Shown: positions 11,320 through 23,268 of the stretch, one piece after another
Numbering within the stretch: the stretch's first letter is position 1
Layout: each line of letters begins with the position of its first letter
DNA from: Antitrichia curtipendula
Lineage: Eukaryota; Streptophyta; Bryopsida; Hypnales; Leucodontaceae
Reading direction: 5' to 3'
Assembly: GCA_951230915.1 (NCBI GenBank)
Contig: OX579640.1
Coordinates: forward strand, 10,126,981-10,190,980
DNA length: 64,000 bases
Notes under the pieces: generated by a model
The model's database searches: none
Told to the model about the DNA's origin: nothing
Seen by the model: the letters and a program-made list of their open reading frames with translations, nothing else
Made by a program: the position numbers and the translations under genes

Positions 11320-12455
11320 CACTACAAGGGAAATGGGCCCGAATTGACTGTATTTTTGACAGAAAAGTGTCCAAAATGACCGCCATAACTTTTGGAACTT
11401 GGCACTCTGTCAACGTGGTTCATATTGCAACCTCTTTCAAAATCTTGTCAAATTTTTTGTCAAATTTTTTGTTTATCATAATGCTTCGAGTGATGAGAAG
11501 ACAAGTGGTTTATACAAGTGGGGTGGTAGGGAGGTAAGACAAACCATGTGGGATATCTAGTGGAAGCTCCACCGCTCATAGTTTAGTAAAAATTAAGTAG
11601 GAATAATGGTTAAAGTGGAATTTCAGACCTAATTCAAGCATAGTAGAATACAAAATTTTAGAAAACTTTGAACTAAGAAAATGTGGTATTTCAAACCAAA
11701 TTTTATGTCCAAAAATCTGTTTGAGATTTAAAGCTTCCAATAAAAAGTTATAGACAAATTTCAGTGAAGGATTGGAAGGGACATTTGTTTTTACAATTTC
11801 AAACATCCTCACTAAAATTTGCTTATAACTTTTGATTGGAAGCTTCAAATCTCGAACGGATTTTTGGACATAAAATTTGTTTTGAAATATCACATTTTCT
11901 TAGTTCAAAGTTTAAGAAAAAAAAGTTATTCTACTATGTTAAAATTAGGTCTGAAATTTCACTTTAATCATTATTCCTAAACTATGAGCGGTGGAGCTCC
12001 TAATCCTCATTTACATATCCCATATGGGTTGTCTTACCTCTTACCAACCCACTTGTATAAATCACTTGTCTTCTTCCCATTTCTAGCTTCAAGGTGAGTT
12101 GCATTCGAAGTTGAAGTGCTAATTCATCATAATAATATTGAATGTAGTGTTTAAAGTTATGGAAGTCTAATTCTAAAATGCATAATGTACTTTTGAAGCT
12201 TTAATTTATTTTTTAGGTAAAAATGTTTTGGTTGCGAATGTGCAAAACTGACAGTCCTTCCTACGTGGCAAAAATTCAAATAATTACAATTTTTTGGGTG
12301 AAAAAGCATGATGACGTGTATTTTTGTCCGAAATGACAGCCGAATTGATATAATTTTGTCAATTAGATGTCCGAATTAAGTACTCCTAATCTACAGCACT
12401 ATTGACAGAATTTTGTCAAATTTTCTGTTAAATAGGACACAGTTCCCTTGTAGTG
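11320..12455. mobile_element. CACTA-like non-autonomous element 1 (TSD ATT)
   Basis: The ends are CACTACAAGGGAA and its complement TTCCCTTGTAGTG, flanked by the 3-bp duplication ATT (11317-11319 and 12456-12458). This is the En/Spm (CACTA) signature. The element is 1136 bp and encodes no transposase. Its centre is a large hairpin (11500-12072). Subterminal regions carry repeated TGTCAAATTTT and TGTCCRAAWT words. Confidence 0.85.
11500..12072. repeat. Hairpin cassette H1 inside CACTA-like element 1
   Basis: Two arms of roughly 280 bp are reverse complements. The left arm opens with GACAAGTGGTTTATACAAGT and the right arm closes with ACTTGTATAAATCACTTGTC. Inside are the words CATATCCCATATGGGTTGTC, AAAAATCTGTTTGAGATTT and AAAAAGTTATAGACAAATTT, which recur in hairpins at 19208-19543, 49641-50008 and 52830-53165. 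Confidence 0.8.
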
Positions 12456-12850
12456 ATTGTACGTTGGGGTTAGATTTGCTACGCCCCATACAAAATCATT
12501 TGATTTCTTTTAGAATTTTTATTCATTAACTTGATTTAGAAATTTTGGAAGTTCACTTTATATGGTCCAAAATATTTTGTGACCTTTAACACAATTCAAA
12601 ATATTTTGTGACCTTTAACACAATTCAAAATATTTCAAGACCTTTAATAGTACTCACAACCTTACCGGTATGTACAACTTGAAATTTGTGGTTCTCTTTA
12701 GGATTAAGATTATTTTCATTGATATTTTCTACACTATTCAATTAATCCACATTGTCATTTCTCAAAATTTCATTAGATGCCATATTTAATTATATTTTAA
12801 ATTGTATTTTTTACAAATTTGACCCCAACATAGGGTATACAATATTGAAT
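12456..12850 (-). repeat. Inverted copy of the 5570-6020 repeat
   Basis: Reverse-complement copy of the repeat in intron 3 of RBR gene A. It also holds a local tandem duplication of 30 bp (CAAAATATTTTGTGACCTTT twice, near 12570-12630, plus a third diverged copy). CACTA-like element 1 lies at its edge. Confidence 0.55.
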
Positions 12851-13789
12851 CTTGTGTATAAAAAATGTAAACAAAAGTCCCAATAAACTAGCTAGGTTTA
12901 ACCTTGTAAGGACACAATGAACCTTATTAGGTTTGCTAGTTAACTTCATTGTTAACTATAGAAACAAAAAATGCATGTATTGATTCAATAGTTAGGGTAT
13001 TTTAATGACTACCTTGGTCATTGGGGTTTATATACTCTTAGAATTAAACAATTATACATAGTAAATGAGGTTGTAGCAAAAAGTAACTCCACATACAAAT
13101 GCCACAAATTTAGACTGTACAATTGGCACACCACAAAAGCCATCAACCGAAAACCAAAATCTTCAAGTGCTATGCACCCTTTAATTGATTTCAACAACAA
13201 GTTGATAGATTTGAATGTTCTTGATATCCAAGTATGCTAAAAAATAAATTTTGTCTATTTTTCAATACTGTGACTATTGTAGTCACTTGATGCTTCGAAA
13301 ATATCTATATAAGGATTTGAATTAATTCATCTAGGAAAAGAAAGAAAAGAAAGCAAAAAAACTTACAAAAGTAAAGATCCTATGTCAAAGTTATTTTCAA
13401 AATATAATTTATTTTGTCTTAAAAGTTCTACACTATATTCCTTTATCTACCTTGCTAAAATATATTACACAATTCAATGTATTTTGCAAATGTACACTGC
13501 TTATACATAGTGGTACAAAAAGAGTCTCCAACCTTAGCCTCTAAGCGCTCCACCATCCATTCGGTGAATGACGAATGTTGTGAAAAATTCATTTCAAGCA
13601 ATTAGTATTCATTGAAGAAGTTTCAAGACACATCATGTGATATATCAATAGAAAGAAGAAAGAATCGTCTACATGAATCAATAATATAGATATGTTGGAG
13701 GAGTTTCAAATATTCATTATAAATTTCCAAACTTAATTTTAATATCTTAAAGATTTAACGATTTTTTTTTTAAATGTTATTTTTTAAGG
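12851..13789. other. AT-rich spacer
   Basis: No gene, RNA gene or clear terminal repeats were recognised. Confidence 0.3.
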
Positions 13790-13925
13790 GTTAAGGGGTT
13801 AGGGAGCCAATGGTTAAGGAGGGACTTACACGCAAGATCAATGTGCCCGTGCCCTCTTGATCAGCATAACGCTTGCTACATCTTTCCGTCCAAATGTACC
13901 ACACTAAAAAGCATCTAAGCAAATC

Positions 13926-14195
13926 TCAAGACTGATTCATAAATATAAATTTACTAGTTTTACCTATAATCGAGGTAGTGATGTTTCCTAGCAAAGCCGT
14001 TTGTAAGGAGTCAATAGTGGGGGCTTTCGACTGTTCCGCTAAGTTGTTGTATCTTCGCCACAAGTCCCGGGTGCAGTTACACTCCCAGAACAAATGTGGG
14101 GTGTCTTCAAGAGGGCACGGGCACATTGAGCAGCTCACATCCGTTCCTGGAATCCGCCATGACAGCCAATCTCCGGTAACAATTCCCTTGTTCAA
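13926..14195 (-). pseudogene. LINE ORF2 C-terminus, zf-RVT domain
   Basis: The translation contains WLSWRIPGTDVSCSMCPCP and then HLFWECNCTRDLWR, the zinc-binding reverse-transcriptase C-terminal domain (C-x2-C...H-x4-C pattern) typical of plant LINEs. It is separated from the rest of ORF2 by CACTA-like element 2. A 21-bp stretch encoding the Cys cluster is repeated in inverted form near 13839-13860, a small local inversion or fold-back. Confidence 0.75.
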
Positions 14196-14646
14196 AGTCT
14201 GCCAAATGAATATAGCTTGTTTCTTAGGTCTTGAGTTGTGCTACAGTAATTGAAGGTGTTTTGTAATATCCAACTAGCTAAAACCTTGTTTCAGCATTTC
14301 TCTTATCAGGATTGATTGTTCCGCTTTCTTTTTCAAACCTTGTAATTAGCCTCTTCTAGCAGTATACCCGTAAAAAGGTGTCTCCCTTATTTTATCAATT
14401 TTCTTCCAGTTCCAATCAGCAGGATCCCATACTAAATTCTCAATATTCTCTCTCTGAAAGGCCCAAACTCTACTCTGCCCATCCGGTGCCCGAATGGGAT
14501 TAGTATCTGAGAAGGAGTTCATTTTTCCATCCCAAAGTACTACTTGGGCCTGTTTCAGATCCTCTTCCTAGAGATCGAAGTTCCCTTCATCCCACGATAA
14601 AAGTCCAGTCTCTCTATTCCATTTGAATTTAAGGATGCTTTTCGTT

Positions 14647-15883
14647 CACTATAAGAAACCCGCGTTTTTTGGGGTGCTAGCAAAAAACGTGCCTTGTTTG
14701 TATAGATGTCTCAGCGTTGGTCGGGATACGGGCTGTTTTATGCAAATTCTGTTGGATGTTGCGGGGAACGTGTACATGTTATTCGAAAAACGCATGAACG
14801 TCAACTATGACAGGCATGTCGTGAGTGACGTCAAAGAAAACATAGACTTGTTTTTTTTGACATCCAAGAAGACATGAGGAGTCCACGTCAGCAAGTATAC
14901 CAATTTTGCCTATGGGTAAGTTAGTAAAATTTACTACAATCTATGATAAAATGTTGACCATATGTGAAAATTTTAGGCAAAGGGCAGCTACATGGCATGC
15001 TTTGCAAAAAAAGAGAAATGGATGGATGAGCACCATGGATGAAAAGAGATGATCTTTATACAAGTAGGGTGGTAAAAAGTGAAACAATCCATATGGGATA
15101 TACACAACAAGAATTGTGTTCAATGTAAAATGTCTAAAACAACATGATGCAGATATCAGAAACAACGTCTAGATGTTTGAAACAATGTCAAGATGTACAT
15201 GGCCAAGTTTCTATATTCTAGTTATCCCATATTTTTTGTCTCACCATGGACAGAGAATGGATACAAATATGACCTTTGTAATCTAATTTTCAATAAAGGA
15301 ATTTTTTCATTTGGCCATCAAAAATTCTCTTGATGGTAGAAGGTAAGTTTTCTTTAATTCTTGGTGAATTCAACATTCTTCTTTGTTTATTTTATTTTAT
15401 AATTTATTTTAACTAATTATTTTTTTGTTGATCTTGCCTAATGGATAGGGTATGCATCAATTGATGTCTCAAAGAACGTCTAAATTGACGATTCAAAAAA
15501 CAACATTAAAATTTTCAAACAAAATAAAAATATGTTGACTAGGCAAACTACGTCAGATTTTCCCGCGGCCACGTCACTGCCCACGTCATTGAGGGCCCGG
15601 ATGAAAAATTGTCCCACGTGGCACTGCCCGGATGGAAAACGATGACATGTCGCCATCGTGGCATCCACATGTCATGTTTTCTGAACTTCAAAAGACCATG
15701 TTTTCTATGATGTCAAAGTATAACAAGCACAAATTAGGCCCGTTTTTTGAAAACATGGTCATATTTTTTACCCGTCAATTATAACGAATTTTAGGTGACA
15801 TCTACGAAAACACACGTGATGTCATGAAAAACATAATCTAACGTTTTTTGTGACATTTCAAAAAACACGGGTTTCTTATAGTG
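14647..15883. mobile_element. CACTA-like non-autonomous element 2 (TSD GTT)
   Basis: The ends are CACTATAAGAAACCCGCG and CACGGGTTTCTTATAGTG, with the 3-bp duplication GTT on both sides (14644-14646, 15884-15886). It is 1237 bp and inserted in the LINE. It is a close homologue, in inverted orientation, of 47393-48636. Subterminal zones are rich in ACGTC/GACGT/CACGTG words, as expected of transposase-binding repeats in CACTA elements. Short open frames conserved between the copies (74 residues at 14941-15165, minus) are probably a by-product of DNA similarity. No transposase is present. Confidence 0.9.
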
Positions 15884-16014
15884 GTTTCTGTATCCTCCTT
15901 TGAGTGATAATAGAAAAAACAACTCTCTGGTGAGTGGAGCCAAGTTGTTTGTCCTCTTTTTGGAAAAGCCCTGGGCTCCCAAGGCATGTGAGTTAATGTT
16001 TTCAGTCTTCTCTA

Positions 16015-18317
16015 TCTGCCTTTTTCTGTTACCGCTCCTAGTCTTAGTAACAGTCTCTGAATTTTCTCTATAGGAATCCAGTCTTCTCTGTCTTTATCCC
16101 ATAGATCTGATATTGTTCTTATTCCTGCTCTAGCCTATAGATGTAATCCCAAGTTGGGCCCCATTCCCAATGGAACATTTTCTTCCTCTAAAATATTCGG
16201 ATTCCCAAATAAAGGCTGTCTAAGGAGTTTTGATCTATCTGTCGGTCCCATTTGTTTCAGTCCGCCTTTTACAGAGATAAATGCTCTAAAACAAGCTTTG
16301 ATAAGAGGGGAGTGGTTGTTATTTCTGAGCCCCTTGCTGAAAAATAACCAATTGGGCGATTCAAACCATTTGGCATCTTCTATAGGTCTTCCATCTTCAA
16401 TTTTGTAACGAAGTAGTTTTTTCCAAGGTTCATTGCCCGGTGATAGTCCTCTTACCACTAACTTGGCAAGTAAGGCTTGTGTTTGAAGGTATGGATCCAT
16501 CAATTTAATTCCCCCTTCCATATGTGGTAGAATGCACACATTCTATTTTACCCGGGCCGCATACCTACCATCTTCTTTCCCTGTCCAAAGATATTGTATC
16601 AACAGCCCCCGTATTATGTCACAATTTTTGGGTGAGATGCCACAACAAGATGCTGTGTACCAACAAGTGGCCAGTAGAACCTGGTTACATACGATCACTC
16701 TTCCGGCTTGAGAGACAATTTTTGTAGCCCACCTTCTAAGCTTCTTCTTGATTGAGTCAATGAGCGGTGTCGTATTTGTATTCGGTGGTAAATAATAGCC
16801 AATAAGTGGTCCTAGATATCTGACTCCTGTCCCTTCCGGCACCCAAGTTAATCCAATATCTTCTCCCCATGAAAAGGGTTTAGGGTTCTTCGATGCCCAT
16901 ATTGCGTTTGTCTTGTCCCAATTTATTTTTGACCCCGAGGCCAAACAATAAATTGATAGAATCTCATATGCTCTAATTAAATTCTGTAAGGTACCAATGA
17001 GAAATAGCGTACCATCATCTGCGTAAGAGGCGTCTGTGACCCTTGATCCTCCTGGAAGTGAGAATCCTTTGATGCCATATCTCTGATCTTCCATCATAAA
17101 TCCCAAAGCATCCAATACTACCACGAATAGGAATGGAGCTAATGGACATCCCTGTCTCACCGAGCGGGTTAAATCAAATCCTTCTCCTACTTTTCCATTG
17201 ACAATAATTGCCGAAAAAGTGTTTTTATAAAGCGACATAACTCCCTTTATAAATTCACTGTGGAAACCCCTTTTTTCTAAAACAAAGCCTTCATAAATCC
17301 CCAAGAGATTCTGTCATAGGCTTTTTCAAAATCAAGAAGTAGTAGGTTCAAATCCTGTCCCGATTCTTCAGCATAATGCATTGCTTCTTGAGCCAAAAAA
17401 ATGTTATCAGTAATGCATCATCCTTGCACGAACCTTGTTTAATTGGACCGCACTATTTCTGGCAGGATAATCTGTAATCTTTTAGCCAAAATCTTCGCAA
17501 CCAATTTATAAAATGAGGAGAGTAATGTAATTGGTCTAAAGTTTTGATGAGGGAAGAATCTCCTCCCTTTGGGATCAGAGAGATAATACCTCTGTTGTGT
17601 CCCCTGGACAGCACTCCATTTTCCAAAACTTCCTTCACCGCCTCCAACAGTGCTTTCTGTATTAAATCCGTGCATATCTTGAAAAAATCTATAGGTATAC
17701 CGTCCTCTCCGGGTGCATTACCTAAGGTCAAGTCCTTGATGGCGTCTTGCAATTCAACCATGGTCACTGGTTTTATGAAGTTTCGGTTCTGCATATCGGT
17801 CACTATGTTGGGGACACTGCTTAGCACCTGTTTGCGCGCTTCTAGGACCTCCGATGACTCCCGGCCCTTTGTATACAAGGTCGCATAAAATTCCTTCACC
17901 GCTTTCAATTTTCCTGGTTGATCTGAGATTACATCTCCTCCCACTAATAATTGTGGGATGTGGGCTCGCTTGTGTATATCTTTGAATACCTGGAAGAATT
18001 CGTGTGAGCATTTGTCCCCTGTTCTCAACCAGCGGGCGAAGACCGCATGATACTGCACCTCCAATGCTTCAAGAGTGATTTTGTGTAAAGTTGTTTTTGC
18101 TTTGTCAAATTTTTGAGTGGCCTCCTGATTTCCTGAGTTTCGTGCTAGTAATTCTTCCGCTTCTCGAACTTCCCTTAATGCCTGATTTTCCGCCTTGAAT
18201 TTGGCCACTCTTCTTTCTTTGTCTATCTTGTTGACTTCCCTTAGTGTCCTCTGCTGTGCACTTTCGATCTAGTCCATCTAGGACTCTCCCTCCATCGGTT
18301 TGCCTTTCTCGTGCCAT
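16015..18317 (-). pseudogene. LINE ORF2, reverse transcriptase region
   Basis: In order on the minus strand: a basic N-terminal linker; NAPGEDGIPIDFFK (RT motif 1 region); ISLIPKGG, then after a frameshift near 17550 NFRPITLLSSFYKLVAKIL; LDFEKAYDRISWG near 17300-17335; VRQGCPLAPFLFVV; ASYADDGTLFL with the catalytic YADD near 17030; and SKINWDKT, then GVRYLGPLIG. A stop near 16540 precedes a further in-phase block (GGIKLMDPYLQTQALLAKLV) that runs to about 16135. At least two frameshifts and several stops are visible, so it cannot make active enzyme. Confidence 0.85.
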
Positions 18318-18884
18318 GCCTTACATAATCTATCTCTGCTGTATTGGTTTTGCAGAATTTCAGTCTTCATGAATCCTTCCGTGGTAGCGGTTTGATCATT
18401 GGGAGTAGCCTTAGCTGTAATGGCGAATGGTCTAATACTTTCATCTGTGGGTGTATAGATAAGACGCCGCCTTGATCCCTGAGAGAGGATGAGATGTAAA
18501 TTCTATCTATTTGGGCGCATCTTTTCTCTCCACCCGCCCTGTTGTTGTCCCATGTGAATCGTTTGTTTGAGTCCTTTTTGATTTTATCTGCATGCCACGC
18601 ATCCTCTAACCCGTAATGGTTAAGAAGTCTCGTCCATGCTACTTTTTCTCTTCTGTTTAGGTTCATACAATATCGTATTCCGCCTAATCTGTCTTCCGGT
18701 TCTTCGACCATATTAAAGTCTCCTAGTAGGATGTATGCCTGTCCCGGAACATTGGCTGTGACGAGGTCTTGCCAAAGCGTTCCACGTTCGTTAGAGGCTC
18801 CTGGTGCATAAACATTAATGATCGAGACAATAAAATTGGAATCCAATTGGATTGATAAAAACTGTGCCCTTCCGGGTATAATAA

Positions 18885-19945
18885 CACTAGTAGAAAAACA
18901 GTGCCCAAATTAACAAAACATCAACAAATTTTTATTGATTTGGGTATTGCATCGTCCATTTTCACAAGTTTTTGTTGATTTTCATAAAAACTGCCCAAAT
19001 CAACAAATTTTTTTGTTAATTTGGGTACTGCATTCTTAAATTAACAAAAAATCAACACTTTTTTGTAAATTTTGACTAAAAAAATTCTCAAGTAAATTTT
19101 TTTATTTGAAGTAATGTGTAAATTATCATAGTTAGTATTCTATAAATAGTTTGATTATGGAAAAAATAAATAAATCATTCCCAATTTCGTAATTTTTAGA
19201 GTTAGAAGACTTCAAAGACCATTTAGGCATAGGAAAACAACTTTTTTCTAAAAACTTTGAACTAAGAAAAGTTGCTATATACAAGTATCTTTCATCTCCA
19301 AAAATCCGTTTGCAATTTTAAGCCCCCAATAAAAAGTTATGACTAAATTTCAGAGAGGAATTCCATTGAATTTTTTTTGACATTATGAAAGACCCTCTCT
19401 GAAATTTAGTCATAACTTTTGATTGGAGACTTGAAATTGCAAACGGATTTTTGGAGATGAAAGATACTTGTATATAGAAACTTTTCTTTGTTCAAAGTTT
19501 TTAGAAAAAAGTTGTTTTTCTATGCCTAAATGACCTTTGAAATCTGTTGTCTTTAACAAAAAAATTAAAAAAAAATCCTTTAACTAGGTAAAACAAAAAA
19601 ATACTCACACACACGCATGCATGTATGTGTGGTGCAATGGTTTGAACCTTGCACCCCAAGAGTGAGGTGCAAGGTTCAAACCTTGCTGGCGTGGGGGGTG
19701 CCACGTGGCGGTCTGCCCGCGTGGCAATTGCGCCCGCATGGCGTTGCCACGTGGCAGAGTTTCATTGTTTTTTTTTAAATTTATTTGCAAAGGAAAAATT
19801 TAGTGCCCAAATTAACAGAAAATTAACAAAAATCAACAGTTTTGTGTTAAAAAGTACCCAAATTAACACGTCCAAATCAACAAAAAAAAATCAACACTTT
19901 TCTGTTGATTTTTGTTGATTTGGGCACTGTTTTTTTCTACCAGTG
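18885..19945. mobile_element. CACTA-like non-autonomous element 3 (TSD TAA)
   Basis: The ends are CACTAGTAGAAAAACAGTGC and the near-complement GCACTGTTTTTTTCTACCAG+TG, flanked by TAA (18882-18884, 19946-19948). It is 1061 bp and interrupts the LINE endonuclease. Many AAATTAACAAAA/AAATCAACA words near both ends act like subterminal repeats. It contains hairpin H2 (19208-19543) and near 19640-19690 a small inverted repeat around TTGCACCCCAAGAGTGAGGT. No transposase is encoded. Confidence 0.88.
19208..19543. repeat. Hairpin cassette H2 inside CACTA-like element 3
   Basis: The arms are reverse complements: the left includes CATTTAGGCATAGGAAAACA and TTTGAACTAAGAAAAG, the right CTTTTCTTTGTTCAAAG and TTTTTCTATGCCTAAATG. 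The loop is near 19370. It shares CCAAAAATCCGTTTGCAATT and AAAAAGTTATGACTAAATTT with hairpins H1, H3 and H4. Confidence 0.8.
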
Positions 19946-20041
19946 TAATTCCTTTGTTTACTACTGATGATGATAGATTTTGCGATACTAATATTCCTGT
20001 TTCTGCTCTCCATCTGCCCACTCCTTGTATATTTTGAATAG

Positions 20042-20241
20042 CACTAGTAGAAAACGCAAGAATTTTGACAGAATTCTGTTGATTTGGACGTGTTGATCCA
20101 GTCACTATTTTGTTGATTTCAACAGAAATCTGTTACAATTACCAGATTTCTGTTGAAATCAACAAAACAGTGACCGGATCGGCGGATCAACATGTCCAAA
20201 TCAACAGAATTCTGTCAAAATTCCTGCGTTTTCTACTAGTG
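20042..20241. mobile_element. CACTA-type hairpin MITE, element 4 (TSD TAG)
   Basis: A 200-bp near-perfect palindrome with ends CACTAGTAGAAAACGCA and TGCGTTTTCTACTAGTG, flanked by TAG (20039-20041, 20242-20244). It shares the first 13 bp and the AAATCAACAGA-type word with element 3, so the two belong to one family. It is inserted in the LINE endonuclease. Confidence 0.9.
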
Positions 20242-20540
20242 TAGCTGGATTCCATGCCTTATAACCATTGGAATATGGAAAGCTTTTGTTCCTGTTTTTG
20301 CATTTAATTTCCTCCATCCAATGTTCCTGCAGAACAATGATTTGAGGTTGATTTGGCATTCTTTCAAATACCCTCCTGATGTGTGCTTGTTTGTCTGATC
20401 TCTTGGTACCGACTCCTACACCCCTAATATTGTGAGTTGCTATTGATAATCCCTTCTCCATCAAGAACTAACCGACGTGGCCGGGCTTTGAGGATCTGAG
20501 GTTTCTGGACATGTTCTCCCCTTGCTCTCCAACTCGGGTG

Positions 20541-22695
20541 TCAATGCGGTATTTTTTTTTGTTGTACCGCCAATGCTTGTAAACCTGGTTGCCAGTCCGC
20601 TCCCTTTCCTTGCTGTCTCTCAAATCCAGCCCATTCTCGGAGCAGTTTGTGAACCTGGGTCTTCCCTCCTTTAGCTTCCAACTCTGCAACCACTCCCATC
20701 TTTTGCCAAGTCAATCTGATCCTTTTAAGGCATTTAGCCTTTTGTGTGACTTTGACCACCGCCAGTACTGTAAATTCATGCTTGTCCTTTGACGAATCCC
20801 ACCTGGCCGACCATTGTATAGATTCCCATTTGTGAAGGTGCGGTAGTTTTTTCAAGTGTTGTTTGAGATGATCCTTAATTTCAACAAAGATGCGGGCTTT
20901 GATCATCTCGATGTCATTCTCCTCCTCTCCAAACGAAAGATTCAGAGGCTCTGATACCTCGTATCCGTCATAGTGCGGATCTAGCAGAATTACTGGCTTC
21001 TCCTTGATCTTTATAGACCACTAGCCAAATAGATAGAAATTTCTTTCCTTTAGAAGGAGTTATCGAGCCTTCCGTTTTGAATACCTCCTGTAAGGAATCC
21101 TGTCCCCACAACGACCACTAGCTGCTAGATAAGTGAGTCGACAATCTATCATGATTGGGTCCCCAAAATTTCCCCGTCAATTCCTTAGCTGTTGAGGAAC
21201 TTTTAAATGCTGTGGCTTCCGACTCTGGAGCCCTGGGTGGTTCCCTCTGATCATATAATACGTCATGTACCTGTCCTTCGGTTTGCACTTCCATAGCACT
21301 TATCGATTTCAGTTTCTCCCTTTGTATCTGGTTAAGGTCTTCTTCTGCTCCGGAGTCCTGTCCATCGATAGCCAACTTGCGTCTTGATTTACCCCTGTTT
21401 TTCCTCTTTGTAACCGCCGTGAATTTCATCCCTAAAGCCATAAATTCTTGCTCTGAGAGATTAGCCAATGTTCCAAACGGATTGGTCAATCCTTGAGTGT
21501 CCTTCCCCTGTTTCTTTGAATAGTCTGTAAATGGTCCCTCTACGTTGCTTATTTCGTTTTTGGTCGTTGGAGACAATTAGATTTGGACCTGCTCCATTTT
21601 GATGTCTTCACCTGTCTCTGTGAGTAGCACATCTTTGGGATTGTTCATCGTCTCCTTTGGTTCCGATCTCTTCTCCTTGTTATTACTCTTCTTCTAGATC
21701 CATTTCTATTTTGTTGGTAGTTTGTCCGTTTCACCTTGTGAATCTGTTTTCTTCTTCAACTTCTTTTTTGTTTTGACCACTGTAAAGCCATCCTGTACTA
21801 AGAAGGCTTCTTCTATCTCTCTACCCTTGGAATTTTGCTTCGGGCTTTGCGAAGAATCATTTTTCCTCGAATTTAAGAGACAGTCCGCTACTAGATGGCC
21901 AAATTTTCGGCATCGGTTGCACTGATTAGGTAATCCAGAGTAACTAACCGCCTGGTTTGAAAACTGGATTTCCGCTGAACTTCCGTCAAGTACTGGAATT
22001 CTAACAAACCCCGGCAGTTTCATAATTTCCAAAACCCTAACGCTTATAATCGGGCCTCCTATTCTTTTATATGCCATTTTGCTTTGTTCGACTGATTGAA
22101 CTTCACGTATTAAAGAAGTTAGCTTCTTAAGCCCCTCCGAGTTTTGAAACACCGGGTCCAGATCTAGGAAGTGGACCTTTATCGATATTTCCGGCATTTA
22201 TTCCGGAATTAGGGCTTCCACCGAAAACCCAACCGTCCAGGGAAAAAATCTCACCGATCTGTCTCCCCATTCTTGTAATCTAAGAGAGATGCAGCTATTT
22301 GCCGCCTCTTTGTCTTTAAATTCAAGTCTGAAGAACAATCTCGATAATAATTGAATGGAAATGTAGTCTAGTTTGAGTTTCTTTGTCAAGAAAGTCACCA
22401 ACAATGAGAAAGCAGGTGTTGTTCTGAAGTACCTTCCTAGCGCTAGTCTCTGCAGCAGATCTTCTTTAGCTTGTCGTAGTTCTTGAATCTGCTCCGTCGT
22501 GAAGTCTAGGATGAGCTTCCACTCCGCATCCACCTTGGGTTCTCTTGACTCCACGCTTGTTTCAATCGTTGCATGCTCTGCATGCGACTGTAGCACGTCC
22601 TTTGTTGGCATTTTTTCGGGGCCGTCTTCCGACGTCCAACCTTCTCCCGCCATTTGAGGTAAGTTTGTAACTTGATCCACACTCATATTGCACAA
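20541..22695 (-). pseudogene. LINE ORF1 (DUF4283-like N-terminus, CCHC knuckle) and linker
   Basis: From 22695 down, MCNMSVDQVTNLPQMAGEGW leads into FFRLEFKDKEAANSCIS and WGDRSVRFFPW, resembling the nucleic-acid-binding N-terminal domain of plant LINE ORF1. A single in-frame TAA at 22198-22200 interrupts it. The same frame then continues with EISIKVHFLDLDPVF and the CCHC knuckle CNRCRKFGHLVADC (about 21.88-21.93 kb) and a lysine-rich tail. Further pieces at 21118-21576 and 20541-20906 belong to the ORF1 C-terminus and the ORF1/ORF2 link. ORF1 proteins bind the element RNA. Confidence 0.75.
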
Positions 22696-23176
22696 TACCT
22701 ACCGAACTTTAAACAAAGAAATCAGTCCCATGCAGATACAGTGACTACGCCTCGGAATCTCCGAAAGGCAAATCTAGGGTTTAAAAAATGATTTCTCGCT
22801 TTTTGTAGCTATGGTAATGAATTATCCTTGTTCTAAATGCAGTTGGTGTGATTTCAGCCCTTGCGTCGTCAATCTATCAGATCCCGATCCAAACAGCCTG
22901 AGAACCCCACCGCGCCACCACTGCACAGTCTTCCCCGTCAACTTCCGATACTCACAAAGTTCTAAAAAATTCTCCAAACCTCCTGAAATTTGTGCTATTG
23001 CTTGCTCTAAACGCTAGCTAGTAGACAATCCAGCAATGCTCCTCTGATTCTACAAAAATCCAGTCGTAATAGCAAAAAACCGCAGAAAAAACGCAGAAAA
23101 ACCTAAAACGGACCAAAAGCGGCCTACAGCGGTTAGCTCCGAAAATTGCGGACCAAACTTCGACGGGAGAAGGTGA

Positions 23177-23268
23177 GAATGATGGTACCTTGCTGTGAAA
23201 GCCGCGAGCGACTAGGCGGGGGCACGGAGCCCCTTCACATGAAGCAAAAAGAATGATGGTACCTTGCT
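23177..23268. repeat. 18-bp direct repeats around a 56-bp filler
   Basis: GAATGATGGTACCTTGCT occurs at about 23177-23194 and again at 23251-23268. The second copy runs into genuine 18S sequence, and the stretch between them is not 18S. This looks like a repair scar: template switching or microhomology joining next to the rDNA patch. Confidence 0.6.

Larger units (their letters stand above)
18367..20464 (-). pseudogene. LINE ORF2 endonuclease domain, split by two CACTA-like elements
   Basis: The N-terminal part (20201-20464) reads LSIATHNIRGVGVGTKR then IIVLQEHWMEE, the start of an exonuclease/endonuclease/phosphatase fold with catalytic N and E. It breaks off at AWNPA where element 20042-20241 sits. 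A middle piece (AIQNIQGVGRWRAETGILV) lies at 19946-20041, and the next insertion is 18885-19945. The frame then resumes at IIPGRAQF and continues through SIINVYAPGASNERG to LLGDFNMVEEPEDR (18.7 kb). Each insertion preserves the reading frame on both sides apart from the 3-bp duplication, so this domain was open when they landed. Confidence 0.85.
13790..22760 (-). mobile_element. Plant LINE (non-LTR retrotransposon), nested insertions, decayed
   Basis: Reading the minus strand from 22.76 kb down: ORF1 with a CCHC knuckle, a linker with basic and acidic stretches, an apurinic-type endonuclease, a reverse transcriptase with YADD and a zf-RVT zinc-binding end. This is the order of plant L1-type LINEs. 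Removing three later CACTA-like insertions (14647-15883, 18885-19945, 20042-20241) leaves about 6.4 kb, the usual full length. Stops and frameshifts show it is dead. The T-rich stretch at 13760-13795 (plus strand) is a possible poly(A) tail remnant. I did not find a target duplication. Confidence 0.85.

Noticed and set aside
14941..15165. 74-residue frame conserved between CACTA-like elements 2 and 5
   Set aside because: The whole elements are similar at DNA level, so the conserved frame needs no protein-level explanation. It has no known domain. Left as a test rather than a gene.
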